The notes under the pieces: model-generated
The model's database searches: none
What the model was told of the DNA's origin: nothing
What the model saw: only the letters and a program-made list of their open reading frames with translations
Position numbers and translations under genes: made by a program
Assembly: GCA_963575745.1 (NCBI GenBank)
Contig: CAUYUJ010020604.1
Coordinates: forward strand, 111,600-175,599
Direction: 5' to 3'
DNA from: Prorocentrum cordatum
Lineage: Eukaryota; Sar; Dinophyceae; Prorocentrales; Prorocentraceae
Length of the DNA: 64,000 bases
Shown: positions 11,235-22,357 of the stretch, piece after piece
Position numbering within the stretch: the stretch's first letter is position 1
How the letters are laid out: each line of letters begins with the position of its first letter

Positions 11235-11595
11235 GAGGTTTGCTGGCGTCTTCGTCAACCCTCGGCGGCTTTCCAGCCTCGGGATGCTCTCCAGCAGCTG
11301 CGCCTCGCCGAGAGCGTTCCGGGCCTGCCAGGAACGTGCCAAACGGGATACGCAAAGGGGGGGGGGGTGGAAGCATCGACCCCCGACCGCCCACGGATCG
11401 CCGACGAGGGCCCGATAGCCCCTCCCCCGCCCACGACTGTGCCGATTGTTATCCGATAACAAATCGGCACGGTTCTAGGCGGGGTGGGCTTCTCGCCGAC
11501 TCCAGCTCTTATCGCAGTCCTAAGACAATCGGGGTCCTATCGTCGATGCATCGGCGACCCATCACCGACTCCAGCTTGATGGTTCCCCCCTGAGC
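11235..11595 (+). repeat. Dispersed repeat family R, copy 3, with internal palindrome
   Basis: Carries the CTTTCCAGCCTCGGGATGCT block and the CATCGACCC and CGATAG blocks. It is interrupted by a near-perfect 32-nt palindrome at 11439-11470, with arms GTGCCGATTGTTATC and CGATAACAAATCGGCAC, which the other copies lack. Confidence 0.6.
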
Positions 11596-11599
11596 TGGT

Positions 11600-12639
11600 C
11601 CCGCCTGACGTTTTCACTCGCGTTCGGGGTTCACGTCGAGGGAACGAGAAAGCTGGCGAGGCCCTAAGATCTTCCGCCGGCCTCCTCATGCATGCCCACT
11701 TCTTTCACTGAAGAGGCCCATAAGGATGCCAGAATAAGTGTTCTACCGCCAGTGTGTTTCATGGTTCCGTGTACTGGTCTGGCTTGACGTTTTTGTTCTT
11801 GGGTATGAGCGTGCTAAACATTGGAGAAGGCGAGGAGGAGGATGAGGGGAAGGAAGAGGGTATGACGAAAAAGGGGATCCCTCCACTCCCACTTCTTGCA
11901 GAAAGGCCAAGAGGGTTCTGCTCACATCGCGTATGGTAGGCATAGTAGCATTCGACCATCTCCACCTCTTCCTCCACCTGCTTCTTCACCTCCTCCTCCT
12001 CCACCTCCTCGTCCTCCTCCTCTCATGTGTTACTTCACTATAGTACTTATGTCCTTCTCCACATATTCCTCTTCCTCTGCTCACATTCTCATGTTGCACG
12101 TACACCTCCTCACCATCCCTTTTCTCATCCACCTCCTTCACTTCTTTGCCCTCCTCTACTCTCTCCTCCACCTCTTCATCCGATTCGTTCTCTTCGTTTT
12201 CTTCGTTCCTTTGTCCCTGTCAGTCCTCCCCACTGCCCTCGTTCTTCTCCACCTTTTCCCTCTCCCTCCCCTCCGCATCTTCGTCCTCCCCATCCTCATA
12301 CCTGGAGCACTTGGGTGAACGGTGTATCCTATTATTTGCCTACAACATATAACACTGTGATGGTTCCAGGGTGACCCTAAGAGGCTGCGGATGGTGGCGG
12401 CGGATGAGGACGGAGTCTGGAGCGTGGGCAGAGTCTGAACCCAACGATCTTGGCATGTTGCTCGTGACCGTCTTCACTTCCTTCGCCGTCTCCCTTCTCT
12501 CCTCGTCTTCATTGTCCTCGGGCGCAGCGTGTGCGCGCGTGTGTGTATATGTGTGTGCGTGTGTTTCTCCGCCTCGTCGCTGCGCGCGAGGCCGCGATCG
12601 CCAACATCGTGCGTGTATGCATGTGTGTGTGTGTCTCTA
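11600..12639. other. No supported gene; pyrimidine-rich stretch
   Basis: 11945-12300 is strongly C/T-rich but not a regular repeat. ORFs there encode low-complexity Pro/Ser/Leu and are not convincing. Confidence 0.5.
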
Positions 12640-12648
12640 TGTGTATGC

Positions 12649-12729
<81 letters not shown>

Positions 12730-12742
12730 TGTGTGTGTGCCC
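12640..12742. repeat. (GTGC)n / (GT)n microsatellite
   Basis: Repeated GTGC tetranucleotides, with GT-rich ends. Confidence 0.95.
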
Positions 12743-12779
12743 GGAGGCCTGCGCCTGCACAGAGACGGACAGCCTCGGG

Positions 12780-12989
12780 GATCCTCTTGAGGGCGGCGTC
12801 GTAGGGCCGTTCTGCGGCCGTCTCAAGGCTGTATAGAGGGGCCGTCTTAGGCCGTCTTGGGTCCCCTTGGAGGCCCTCTTGGGCCAGCTTGGGGCAGTCT
12901 GAGGGCCCTCTTGCTTTTCGGAGGCTGCAGGTGGACCGACCTTTTGCTTTTGCTTTTTGCTTTTCGGAGGCTGCAGGTGGACCGACCTT
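12780..12989 (+). repeat. CTTGGG-rich segment and 46-bp duplication
   Basis: 12850-12915 has repeated CTTGG(G) words like those in the larger E and F elements. A 31-bp segment containing CGGAGGCTGCAGGTGGACCG is duplicated (12913-12943 and 12959-12989). Probably a fragment of the CTTGGGG element superfamily. Confidence 0.5.
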
Positions 12990-13552
12990 CGATCACAGAA
13001 GGTGGAAAGCAGACGCAAACATTGAACGCCTACTGCCGACCCCATGCTTCTGGCTCATCGAGGCCCTCCCGCGGAGTGTCTCGGGGATGTCTGTGAGCTT
13101 CTACCTCTGGGCATATGTTAGGTGCTTCTTGGGATCCGATCTCGACCGGGCGGGTCTCTCTCGGATCTTCGGTCGCCTTGTGTATCCCCATCCCGTTTAG
13201 CTAGCTCGCGCTTGACACAATTGGCCGCTGCGTTCTTCCCCCCATGTCCTACATTCCTGCGGCTGATGCTCAGGTTCCTCTTCCATCGTGAACGTTTTTC
13301 GCCCCGCCCTCGCTCTCTCTACTCCCCTCTCCGTCGTCCAGTGAAGCACCGCCGCGGTTCGGTGGATTGCTCTGACGGCTCCTCCCTTTGCATCTGTTGG
13401 TAGGTATTCCTGCAGCTTGCCATTCCTGCAGCTCTGGCGGTAGGACTGCCGGCTCGGGTTACCCGTGTGAGCGCAGGGGGCTTCCAGGGGCAGGCCGTGC
13501 AGCTTGGAAGTACTTTCACGCCAGGCAGGCCACCCCACCGTCAGAGCCAGTC

Positions 13553-13728
13553 CGAGGCGCGAATTTATCCAGATCCACCGCCCGGAGGGTCAGTTTTCGG
13601 AGACTCGGCAGGCGGTGGATGTGGACATATTCGGGCCCCCCGGGGCCGGAATATGTCGATATCCACCGCCCGCTGGGGCACCAAGGCGTCGGTTCACAGG
13701 CGGTGGATATGGATAAATCCCCGCCTCG
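13553..13728. mobile_element. 176-bp MITE-like element with 30-bp inverted ends
   Basis: The left arm (13553-13582) and the reverse complement of the right arm (13699-13728) match at about 26 of 30 positions. Both read CGAGGCG..., then ATTTATCCA, then ATCCACCGCC. The inner ATCCACCGCC / GGCGGTGGAT pair occurs twice and flanks a central palindrome, ACATATTCGGGCC...GGCCGGAATATGT. The whole can fold as three consecutive stem-loops. No coding capacity. Confidence 0.7.
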
Positions 13729-13739
13729 CAGCAAGGCGG

Positions 13740-14620
13740 CAGAAGAACGTTCAGTGCTTGCCCTCCCCATGGCAATCACAATTGCTCGCTTGTACTCACC
13801 GGTCGTTGAAAGTTTGTATCTTTGGATTCCCTTATTCCAGTCTACTTTAAGCGCCTCCCTACTTAAATGATCGAGTCCGTCCAAGGGGGTGGACGGAACC
13901 CAATCTATTTTCAACGCCTTCCTACTTCATGTTTCTACCTACTTCGTACGACCGATGGGTAGGCATCGCGGAGACAGTTCCCCTTTCCGTCGTCGCCGTC
14001 CTCCTCCTACTCGCCCTTTTTGAGCACTCCCCTGGCCCGCTGAAGAGCTCCGAGTGGGATCTCGCGGGGCCCAGCCGCAGCGGTGGCAAGAGAGCACGGG
14101 GGAATCTCCCCAGCCTTTCCCCGCGGCTTGGATTGAGCCTAAAGGGGAAGGCGTATTCGATCCCCCTGGTTGCACTGCCCAGCCGGGCAAGAGCCTTCGC
14201 ACTCGAGGCAGGACATGGTGCTTGGACTGGAGCGGGACATGGTGCCAGTAGTCCATAGTTGCCATGGCTGCCTTCCAGCGATCCCATCTTCTGCTGCACA
14301 GTTGCCCTGTCCTCGAGTGGCACACCGTGGTAGCGCATCGGACCTCTGGTCCCACCGACGAGGCCAGGCGCGCCAAACTGGTGTCACTTCAAGCATCCTG
14401 TTCCCCCTTTTGGTCGCTGTCCTTGCCCCCCTCCCCTTCTGCCCCATCCTCCTAGAAGTTTTCGGGCGGGTGTATTTTTTCCCGGCGAGAACCATTGAGG
14501 AGCGTCTTGCATCATCCAGCGGTGACAACGCACGCAACCGGGGGAATGGACGTCAGAGCGACGGCAAGTCCTCCTCCGACCCCTCCGTATCCGATTTCGG
14601 CTGCGAGCTCGGGGGAAGTT
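13740..14620. other. No recognisable gene
   Basis: Mixed-composition sequence with no repeat family or coding frame that I can support. Confidence 0.45.
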
Positions 14621-14624
14621 AGAA

Positions 14625-14952
14625 TGGGCGGGCCTTCTCAGAAGGCTCGGAAGGCCCCATGCCCTCTTTGAGAAGTTTTCCAGGCCTTTCCCGAAGACGC
14701 CACGAATTCCCCAGAAGGCTGGAGGGCTTCTGAGGAGCCCCGCCGCCTTCTGAGCAGGCGTGCTCCTTCTCGCTTCCCACCCTCGCTCGCCGCCGACCAG
14801 GTGCAATGTTCTAGGCCTCCCAAGTGGGGTCCAGGCAGCTGGTCTCGGAGGATCGCGCCGCATCCCCGATGCATCGGCGATTCGGCTCGATGCTGCTCGA
14901 TGTGGAGCCCGTTTTCCTCCACGCTGGCGCCGCCGATGCATCGTCGATGTTC
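14625..14952 (+). repeat. Second copies of the palindrome and CATCGGCGATG repeats
   Basis: Includes GCCTTCTCAGAAGGC (14632-14646), a CCTTCTGAG(C/A)AGGC segment, and the CATCGGCGAT-rich block at 14868-14952 that resembles 9255-9372. Confidence 0.5.
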
Positions 14953-14985
14953 TCCCCTTCACCCCCCCCGCGCCGCGCGGATTGA

Positions 14986-15105
14986 GGAGGATGAGGAGGA
15001 TGATCGAGGAGGAGGAATGAGGAGGAGGAGGAGGCGGAGGAGGAGGCGGAAGAGGAGGAGGCGGCGGCGGAGGAGGAGGAGGAGGAGGAGGAGGAGGAGG
15101 CTCGC
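14986..15105. repeat. GAG microsatellite
   Basis: GAG/GGA triplets with some GCG. Spurious poly-Glu/Arg ORFs. Confidence 0.85.
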
Positions 15106-15359
15106 CGCCGCCGCGCCGCGCGCGCCCGCTCGAGCTCGAGCCCAGAGCGGCGGCGCAGCGGCCCGCGCCCCGCGCCGCACGCGGGCGCGCGGAGGGCGCC
15201 GCGGCCACCGTGGCAGGCGCCGCCTCGGGCGCGGTGGGTTTTCGCTCCAGCTTCGCCGCGGTGCCGGCGTCGTCCGGCGTGGGCTGTCGGGGCGCAGGGC
15301 CTGCCGCGGGTGCCGCCGTGGTGTCGGCGTCGTCCCCCTTCTGGGCGCGTCGAGAGGCA

Positions 15360-15525
15360 ACGGCGCGGCGACAGATGGGCCCGATGGCCCACCCCATCCA
15401 GGAGCGTGCGCGTTCGCCATCGGGGGCCCACGGCCGATCTATCGGCGATGTGCTTCCGATTCAGGCTCGATATCCCCCCCCCCTTGAGGCTGGCCCCCCC
15501 TTCCCCCAAGGTTGCCCCCGAGGAG
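15360..15525 (+). repeat. Dispersed repeat family R, copy 5 (partial)
   Basis: Keeps the GCCCAGGAGCGTGCG-like, ATCGGGGGCCCA and CGATCTATCGGCGATGT blocks. Confidence 0.5.
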
Positions 15526-15959
15526 GCGGCAGGGGGCGATGGCCGGTCAATCGGTCGGACTCGGCATTGCAGTGGTCTCCGCGCCGTCTTGCTGGTTTTG
15601 GTCAACCCGCGAGCCCAGGTGTGTACACTTGAGGCGAGCGCCAGCCTTCCCAGCGAGGGGAGGTCCAGCCCTGAGCCCCAGGCGGCCCAGCGCACGGAAC
15701 CAAGAGGGCGGGCGGAGGAAGGAGGGAGGCGGCAGGGAGGGGGGGGGAGTGAAGAAGAACAAACGGCATGCGTAACCAGAAGTTTCCGGAGCTTCGCGCG
15801 GAGTTCTTGGAGCTGCACTGTGCACCGTGCACGGCGCCTCCGGCGCCGTCCCTGGCGGACTCTGCGCGCCAGGGAGGAGGGTCCCAGCGCCGATCCAAGA
15901 AATCCGCGCGGATCTCCGAAAATTTCTGCTTATGATTTTTTCTCCTGGGGCAGGACGGA

Positions 15960-16680
15960 AGGATGAAAGGAGGGAAGGAGGAGGAGGAGGAGGAGGAGGA
16001 GGAGGAGGAGGAGGAGGAGGAGGAGATGGAGATGGAGAAGGATGTGGAGGTGGCGGTGGCAGTGGAGGTGCAGGCGGAGTTGGAGGTGGAGGTGGAGGGA
16101 GGAAGGAGGAGGAGGAGGGAGGAGGAGGAGTTGGATGAGGAGGAGGGAGGAGGGATGAAGTTGGAGGAGGAGGAGGAGGAGGAAGAAGAGGTGCCGGAGG
16201 AGGGAGGACGGAGGAAGGAGGAGGGAGGAAGGAGGAGGGATGAAGGAGGAGGGAGGGAGGAAAGAGGAGACGAGGAAGGGGGGATGAGGAAGGAGGGGAC
16301 AGGGGACATGCTCCTCCCAGGGAAGACGGAGGGGACGAGCAGGAGGGAGAAAGGCGGAGGGAGGGGCAAGGATGAGGCAGGAGGGGTGGGCTCAGCGGAC
16401 GAGCGGCGGACGTGGGCGGAGGGCAGGGCCGAGCGGCGGTGCTGCCCCGGCGCTGGCCGCCGACTCGAAGCGGTGCCCTCGCCTGTGCCGGCAGCCGCGC
16501 TCCCGAGGAGTGGTGCTTCCGCTTCGGCGCCGGCGGCGCTCCGGACTCGCCCCTCCTCGCATGCCGCCTCCCCTCCTCCACCTGGCTCCCCCTCCACCGG
16601 CTCCTCCTCCGTCTCCGCTTCCTCCTCCTCCTCCTCCTCCTCCTCCTCCTCCTCCTCCTCCTCCTCATCCTCCCCTCTCC
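15960..16680. repeat. GAG tract (15965-16275) and CTC tract (16618-16680)
   Basis: A GGA/GAG tract and a CTC tract flank about 340 bp of GC-rich sequence. As at 8285-8751, purine and pyrimidine arms face each other. No gene supported. Confidence 0.75.
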
Positions 16681-16682
16681 AT

Positions 16683-16860
16683 GTCTTGTCCTTGCAGATC
16701 ACTGCTCCCTGTCGCACCCCGAGGCCGGTCGGAAGGGCGGGCCGGGCGTGTCGCCTGGGACGTCCTTACCCGATGGAGGGTGGGCCGCTTCCAAAGTGTA
16801 GCTCTGGCCCTAGCGCCGCACGCATTCGTTTCACAAAATTGCCAGTGGTTCGCGGATTGA
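16683..16860 (-). repeat. Dispersed repeat with purine-rich tail, copy 2
   Basis: Reverse complement of 781-1017. The GA-rich tail corresponds to the CTC tract that ends at 16680. Confidence 0.55.
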
Positions 16861-17190
16861 GGATGGCTGGTCTTCAAAATGTGGTTCTCGCCTTAACGCC
16901 GCGCACATTCGTTTTCAAAAACTTGCAAGAGCTTCACGGATTGAGGATCGGCTCCTTTTCAAACTGTGGTTTTCGCCCTAGCGCCGCGCACATTCGCTTT
17001 ATATGCAAATTGCAAGAGTTTCATGGATTGAGGGCGGGTTCCTTAAAGAAATGTGGCTCTCGCCTTGGCGCCGCGCACGTTCATTTGAACAAATTTCAAG
17101 GGTTTCTTACGGATTGAGGGCCGGTTCTTTTTCCAAAATGAGGCTCTGGCCTCGGCGCCGCGCACATTCACTTAACAGCAGATGCAAGAG
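16770..17190 (+). repeat. Tandem repeat of about 76-97 bp, about 4.5 units
   Basis: GATTGAGG recurs at 16856, 16939, 17036 and 17112. Each unit also has TGTGG(T/C)TCTCGCC, GCGCCGCGCAC(A/G)TTC and a TTTCAAA-type run. Imperfect units, no conserved reading frame. Confidence 0.7.
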
Positions 17191-17214
17191 TTTCGCGGGT
17201 TCCCATGGGGAAAG

Positions 17215-17400
17215 TACCAGAAATACTGTGCTGGTACGGCTCAGGATAGTCAGGGCGCAATAGTTCAATTTGAGTCGCGGCGTCGAAGTTCCAGGGACGG
17301 CGCTCTGGCACAATTCAGGATCATCAAGACGCAGCAGTCAGGTTGGCGTTCAAATCCCGAGAATGGTGTTTGGGCACGCTTCAGGATCTTTACACGGTTG
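17215..17400 (+). repeat. Degenerate tandem repeat, about 3 units
   Basis: CTGG(C/T)AC...TTCAGGATC-like segments recur near 17231, 17303 and 17370. A GTTCAAATCCCG stretch resembles a tRNA T-loop, but no cloverleaf can be drawn. Confidence 0.45.
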
Positions 17401-17519
17401 TCCCCCAACGGGGCACTTCCCTCAGTGAAAATTATTCATCGTAGGGGTTGATGAAAAGGGAACTTGGAGAGAGGGATGATTCCAACATCGTTGATGAGAC
17501 TTGGGTTTGCACTGGTCGC

Positions 17520-17670
17520 CCTTCCTCCTCCTCCTCCTCCTCCCCCTCCTCCTCCTCCTCCCTCCTCCTCCTCCCCTTCCTCCTCCTCCTCCTCCTCCTC
17601 CTCCTCCTCCGCCTCCTCCTGACCTCTCCTAATCGCTTCTCTCCTCTCCTCCTCCTCCTCCTGCCCCAGC
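17520..17670. repeat. CTC microsatellite
   Basis: CCT/CTC triplets with interruptions. 17671-18301 downstream shows no supported gene. Confidence 0.85.
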
Positions 17671-18301
17671 CCGAGTTTTGCCCTGTCCTCCTCGCCGGGG
17701 CGAGCACCCCAGCCCAGCCAATTCTAACGAGGTCGTCCGGGAGCAGCGGCCCCCGGAATGTGGGAGCGTCGGTCCGGGGCTGCTTATCCGAGGAAGCAGC
17801 GGGGGAGGAGGCATCGGGCGCCCTTGCCAGGGTCTTGCTCTCCTGTGCTTTGTGTCCCAGGCAGGGGGACAGGCCCACCCCCGAAGCACTCCCGACCCCA
17901 TCCTTCTGCTTCTCTCGCGCGTAGCTGCGGGGGGTGCTTCGGTGCGTTTGCCTTTTTGTCCTCCCACGCATCCCCTCGAGTAATGGATTGAACAGCGCGC
18001 TGTTTAGGCCAACCTGATGTACACTTGTCGTTTCGATGATGGCTTCGTGTTGATCTCGTTCCAGAGACCATCGGGAGCCGATCGCGACTCCAGAGGTGCA
18101 TCTACGCGCTGCTATTGGAGGATCGTCCAGGGTGCATTCGTTTTACAGCAAAGCTGCACAAACACCAGACGAACGCACAAAAGGTTGTTTTTGAGAACCC
18201 TTGCTTCAAACGTGTTGTGCTCCTACCTTGCCACATGTGTTCCCCCTAACCTCCCATCTGCCCTATACATTCCGCGCCATACATGCTATCCTACCTGACG
18301 T

Positions 18302-18500
18302 TTTACTGCGCGCGGCGGGGGTACTTATAAGTACTTATGCTAGTTATAAGTAACTTATGAACTTACGGCCTACTTATAAGTAACTTATAAGTAACTTATA
18401 AGTAGCCCGTAAGTAGCCCGTAACTAGCCCGTAAGTAGCCCGTAAGTAGTCCGTAAGTAGCCGCGTAAGTAGCCCGTAAGTAGCCCGTAAGTAGCCAGTG
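18302..18500 (+). repeat. Minisatellite of TACTTATAAGTA palindromes and AGTAGCCCGTA units
   Basis: It begins ACTGCGCGCGGCGGGGGTAC, then overlapping TACTTATAAGTA palindromes, then about ten 11-bp AGTAGCCCGTA units. A related array in inverse orientation ends at 55200 with the same GC-rich sequence, so this is an element with one defined end. Confidence 0.75.
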
Positions 18501-18740
18501 GGTTCTAAATTTCAATGGTTTTGGTTCCAAACTGTTTGCGATTTTGCTAACATGTTTTCTGTGAGTTCCATGTTCGGAGGTCGATTTTTTCAGCATGCAA
18601 TCTGGATTCGTATATTTCCATGTTCGGAACAAGATTTTCGCAGGTTGTAATTACATTCGTGCGCATGATGTTAACCTGATTAAATTTCTGTTTCTGTTGT
18701 TCGCGCCTATAATTTCAATGCTAACTTAAACGAAATTCTT

Positions 18741-19930
18741 GACACTTCGCGTATCCCCACCAGCCCATCCATAGTGAAACAGCGCGGGCACTACTGTTGA
18801 ATTGGGGAGATCTCTGGTAGCGAAGGGTGCGGGTGCTGCTGCTGGTGCTGTTGCTGCTGCTGCTGGCACTGCTGCTGCTGCTGGTGCTACTGCTGGTGTT
18901 GCTGATTCTCGTGCTGCTGGCGCTGCTGCTGGTGCTGGTGCTGGTGGTGCTGCTGCTGCTGGGCAGGTGTTGCTGGCGCTGCTGCTGGTGTCATTGCCGC
19001 TGGTGGTGCTGTGGGTGCTGGTGGTGCTGCTGCTTCTGGTAGTTTTGCTGCGGGTGCTGCTGGTGTTGCTGGTTCTCGTGATGCTGCTGGCGCTGCTGTG
19101 GTGCTGCTGATGGTGCTGGTGTTGCTGTTGGTGGTGGTGGTGGTGCTGCTGCTGCTGCTGGTGCTGCTGGTGCTGGCTGATGCTGGCGATGGTTATCGTG
19201 CTGCTGGTGCTGCTGGTGCTGCTGCTAATGCATTTGCTGCTAATGGTGGTGATGTTGGTGCTGCTGATAGTGCTAGTGCTGTTGCTGCTGCTGCTGCTAG
19301 GTGCTGCTGCTGGTGCTGCTGCTGACGGTGGTGGCGGTGTTGCTGGTGCTACCGCTGCTGCCAAGTGCTCTTGCTGGTGGTTGTAGTGATGCTGCTATTG
19401 ATGCAGGTGCTGACGGTGGTAGTGAAATCAGGCAGCGTAACAACCGCCTAGGAAGCGTTTTCTCGGAGGTATTGGGATCTTCGGGCCATGTGGTGCTCGT
19501 TTGGAAGGTCTTGGGGGGGATCTTAAATTCTTTTTGGTGGCATAGGGGACCTCTTGGAGCAGTGGCCACCATTGTTCAAAAAGAGGGGGGCTTAATTCCA
19601 CCCACCCACCCCTAGGAGCTTCCAAAAAAGGCGCTCTCGCGCTCTTGGACGCCATTGGGGCCCTCTTGGGGCCCCTTGGGCCATCTCGGGGTCATCTTGA
19701 CGCCTCAAGAGCCCATCGGAAGCGAAAAAGCGAACACACCAAAAAACATTTGTTTTGCTTTGGTGTTGGTGCAAATTTGGCCTCTGTGGGTTTGAACGCG
19801 GGGGGTTGGAGGGCACTTGAAACCGTATTGGTTCGTGTCGGATGCTATCTCGAGCCACCTTGAAGTATATTTGGCCATATTGGAAGCTCGGGCTCTCTGA
19901 GGCCGTCTTGGAGCCATCTCGAGCCATCAA
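18741..19930 (+). mobile_element. CTG-rich non-autonomous element, copy A
   Basis: The left end, ACACTTCGCGTATCCCCACC then AGCCCATCC, is nearly identical to the outer end of the E elements. A ~600-bp CTG/GCT-rich core (18826-19425) follows, then a segment containing AACCGCC and AGCGTTTTCTCG, CTTGGGG words, and the block ATCGGAAGCGAAAAAGCGA found in all CTTGGGG elements. A second copy lies at 27040-27974 in the opposite orientation. The right boundary is approximate. Poly-Ala/Leu/Val and His/Gln ORFs here are artefacts. Confidence 0.6.
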
Positions 19931-20159
19931 GGACGTTCTAACTCCTCGCAGGTAAGCCCGCCCAGACGCAGGGAAGGCAAACCTCGTTGGAAAAGGAAAC
20001 GGGCTGATTGGATTCACACTTCGATGTTGTGTGCGCCGATGATAACATAATTGCTCGGGAACCGAATATACCATACGGATTTGAAGATTTTCTGGGCTCG
20101 TCGTTTGTGGTGGTGCGGTTGGGGATCTCACGAGGCACAGAGCGTGAGAGCGCATCGAC

Positions 20160-22187
20160 TTACATCAAACCGCATGCAAACATATAATGCAGCGGCCATA
20201 TAACTGTAACAGCCCCGTCGGCGCCTGATCGCCAAATTCCGTGGGCCAGCAACTCGTTAGACAAGACTAGGGTTGGCTTTTCAGCCCGCTTATATTTAGC
20301 ATATCGGCCGTCTGCTTTTCTAAACTCCCACATGGAGATGCACGTCCAGTAAGTGCCGTCAACGCAGAAATGATACCAGATTTGCCCGCACTGTCGGCGC
20401 CTGTCGCCACCAAGCAGGACGACATCCAAATTGCTAAACTTCGCGCCCGATTCGGCAACGAAAGTGCCAGATATCTCGATATTGGCTGCGCGCGGAAACA
20501 TTTCCCCCACTGGCATGCGCAACGCCTTCGGCAACGCACTCCAGTTGCCGCTTACGTGCGTCGAGAATTGTTTAAGGTCTGCAAAATGTTGGCAGCACAG
20601 CTCCTCCATGAGACCCCTGGTGTAGTATATGCCTCTCGACTGGCGGTTCATTGCGAACTTTTTCGGGTCCTTATGCCTTCGCTCGGTGACGAACGTGTCG
20701 AAAAGGCAACCGAAATCTCGGTACTGCGGACCGAGATGAGCAGCCTGGTGGTGCTTGAATTGCCAGGGCCCTCGCCCGTGCACGTCGCGAAACTTATGCA
20801 AGTGCTTCATGATGCAATCATGCAGCTGGACCGCGGACACCTGTTTGCGCGATGCGCATTGCAGCATCTCTATGCTCTCACAACAGAGCGAAACTGATTC
20901 CGCTGCACCGTGGAGGGCGGCAAGGCTCTCCTCCTTTGCAACCACGTTGGAGAAGTACCTCTGTACGACTGGTGTCGCTGACAGCTGCTCGCTCGCAGTG
21001 GCGGCCAGCTTGTTGGTCTCGAAGATTTCAGCCGTTCTCTTGTACTCCCGAGGCCACGTCCACTGCTGCATGTACGCGTGCAGGTCTGTGTATTCCACCA
21101 GGCCCTTTTTGTTCCTCCCCGCAGCCGCCTTGGCCTTGTGCATAAATTCATCGAGATCGTACTCGAAAAGCCCAGTGATGAAATATATGTGCGGCCAATC
21201 GTACATGGTGGTGCTGATTGGCTTCATGGCGGCATCAGCAGTGAGGTAGTGGGGCCCGTAGTGGAACCCTTTCCTGGTCTCCAACTCTGCGTAAGCAGTC
21301 TTACCCAAAACAGTTTTTGCAACCATCAGTTCTCCCAGCAAGTTTCGCACAGAAGCGTCCGAGTGCGGCTCCCAAAGGTGGCACTCCAAATTGTCCAACG
21401 GGAGGTGCCCGAATCTACCGTCCTTGGCGATGTTTCGGCACAAAGGGCATGGCACGATGCCTCGGTGGCCCATGCTACCGAGGACTTCCTTGATAGCTTT
21501 GAAGTCAGCCAATGTCCCGTAATGACGCGCAAAGAGCCTGGTGAAATCATTGGTATCGTTTTCGCTCTCGCGCAAATCCAAGCAAATGCCTGTCTTCGTC
21601 AGGTGATGAGACTCGTCATTGAAAAACATGTGTTTCAGTACATGCTTGACTAACTGCGACATGCCGCTGTCCATGGTCTCGACAATGAGCGACGGAGTAC
21701 ATGTAACAATGAACCACATTTCCTCCCGATGAACAAGATTTTCAAACTCAGCGAACGTCCAGTAGAAGCTCTGCACTTTGCGTGGGTCCTTCTTGGATGC
21801 AAGTGGGTTCGTGGGGCTGACCTCGTCGAAGTATATGATGAGCCTCCACGGCGTACTCGGGGAGCTGGGGAACTTCGCCAACTTTGCCTTCATAATTTGC
21901 CTGAACGGAGCGCACCCCCGAACGGTGCGATCCAAGAGGGCAAACGGGTGATTGACAAATGCAATTCCAACAGTCCTGTCCTCTAGAGTGAGCTCCATCG
22001 GCTGCGCCACAGGGCCGCATGGCGTTGGCTCACTAGTGAAAGCATGGCGGGCTCGGAGCTGCGAGCGCGAGCTGCTCGCGCTGGGGAGCCCGTCCGCCCT
22101 CACCCTTTTCAGAATCGCCTCAAGCCCCCGCTGCGAAACGTAAGAATCGCGATGCAGCTCATTAAGGTCAGCGCCCGCGCGCTTCAT
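20160..22187 (-). CDS. Transposase-like protein of a dinoflagellate multicopy family
   Basis: An intact 675-aa single-exon frame; I start at the ATG at 22187, because the frame upstream opens only at a GTG. Visible features in order are a YFDEVSPTNPL segment (about residue 100), PRKVQSFYWTF, a conserved MSQLVKHVLKHMFF stretch, a CPLCRN cysteine pair (about residue 250), and a C-terminal HFCVDGTYW / SMWEF part. From memory, many dinoflagellate predicted proteins share the pattern DEV-P-N-L, then RK...YW-F, then a Cys-x-x-Cys-x-N motif. The layout loosely recalls Tnp2-type transposases. The catalytic assignment is inference, and I cannot name the acidic triad. There is no clear relict SL upstream. 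The frame has no internal stop and good codon use, so I am confident that it codes, but not about its role. Confidence 0.8.
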   Translation of the reverse strand: MKRAGADLNELHRDSYVSQRGLEAILKRVRADGLPSASSSRSQLRARHAFTSEPTPCGPVAQPMELTLEDRTVGIAFVNHPFALLDRTVRGCAPFRQIMKAKLAKFPSSPSTPWRLIIYFDEVSPTNPLASKKDPRKVQSFYWTFAEFENLVHREEMWFIVTCTPSLIVETMDSGMSQLVKHVLKHMFFNDESHHLTKTGICLDLRESENDTNDFTRLFARHYGTLADFKAIKEVLGSMGHRGIVPCPLCRNIAKDGRFGHLPLDNLECHLWEPHSDASVRNLLGELMVAKTVLGKTAYAELETRKGFHYGPHYLTADAAMKPISTTMYDWPHIYFITGLFEYDLDEFMHKAKAAAGRNKKGLVEYTDLHAYMQQWTWPREYKRTAEIFETNKLAATASEQLSATPVVQRYFSNVVAKEESLAALHGAAESVSLCCESIEMLQCASRKQVSAVQLHDCIMKHLHKFRDVHGRGPWQFKHHQAAHLGPQYRDFGCLFDTFVTERRHKDPKKFAMNRQSRGIYYTRGLMEELCCQHFADLKQFSTHVSGNWSALPKALRMPVGEMFPRAANIEISGTFVAESGAKFSNLDVVLLGGDRRRQCGQIWYHFCVDGTYWTCISMWEFRKADGRYAKYKRAEKPTLVLSNELLAHGIWRSGADGAVTVIWPLHYMFACGLM

Positions 22188-22357
22188 GAGCCAGGGGTGC
22201 ACGCGCGCAAGGGCGCGCTGGTCGCTCGGGCCAGGGCGAGGACGGTGGCGCGTGCGCCTCTTGATCGGCGCGCGGTGCGTGGGGCGATCGCTTCATACGA
22301 CACGCGTGCATACATGCGCGGAACTGAATTTGGTTATATAATGGCCTTCGGCCCATT

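Noticed and set aside
17330-17370. tRNA T-loop-like GTTCAAATCC
   Set aside because: No matching acceptor, D or anticodon stems can be placed; it lies in a tandem repeat.
18726-19386. Ala/Thr/Ser- and Leu/Val-rich ORFs in CTG repeats
   Set aside because: They come from the CTG core of a non-autonomous element; all frames open. The same applies to 27460-28010 and 44150-44703.
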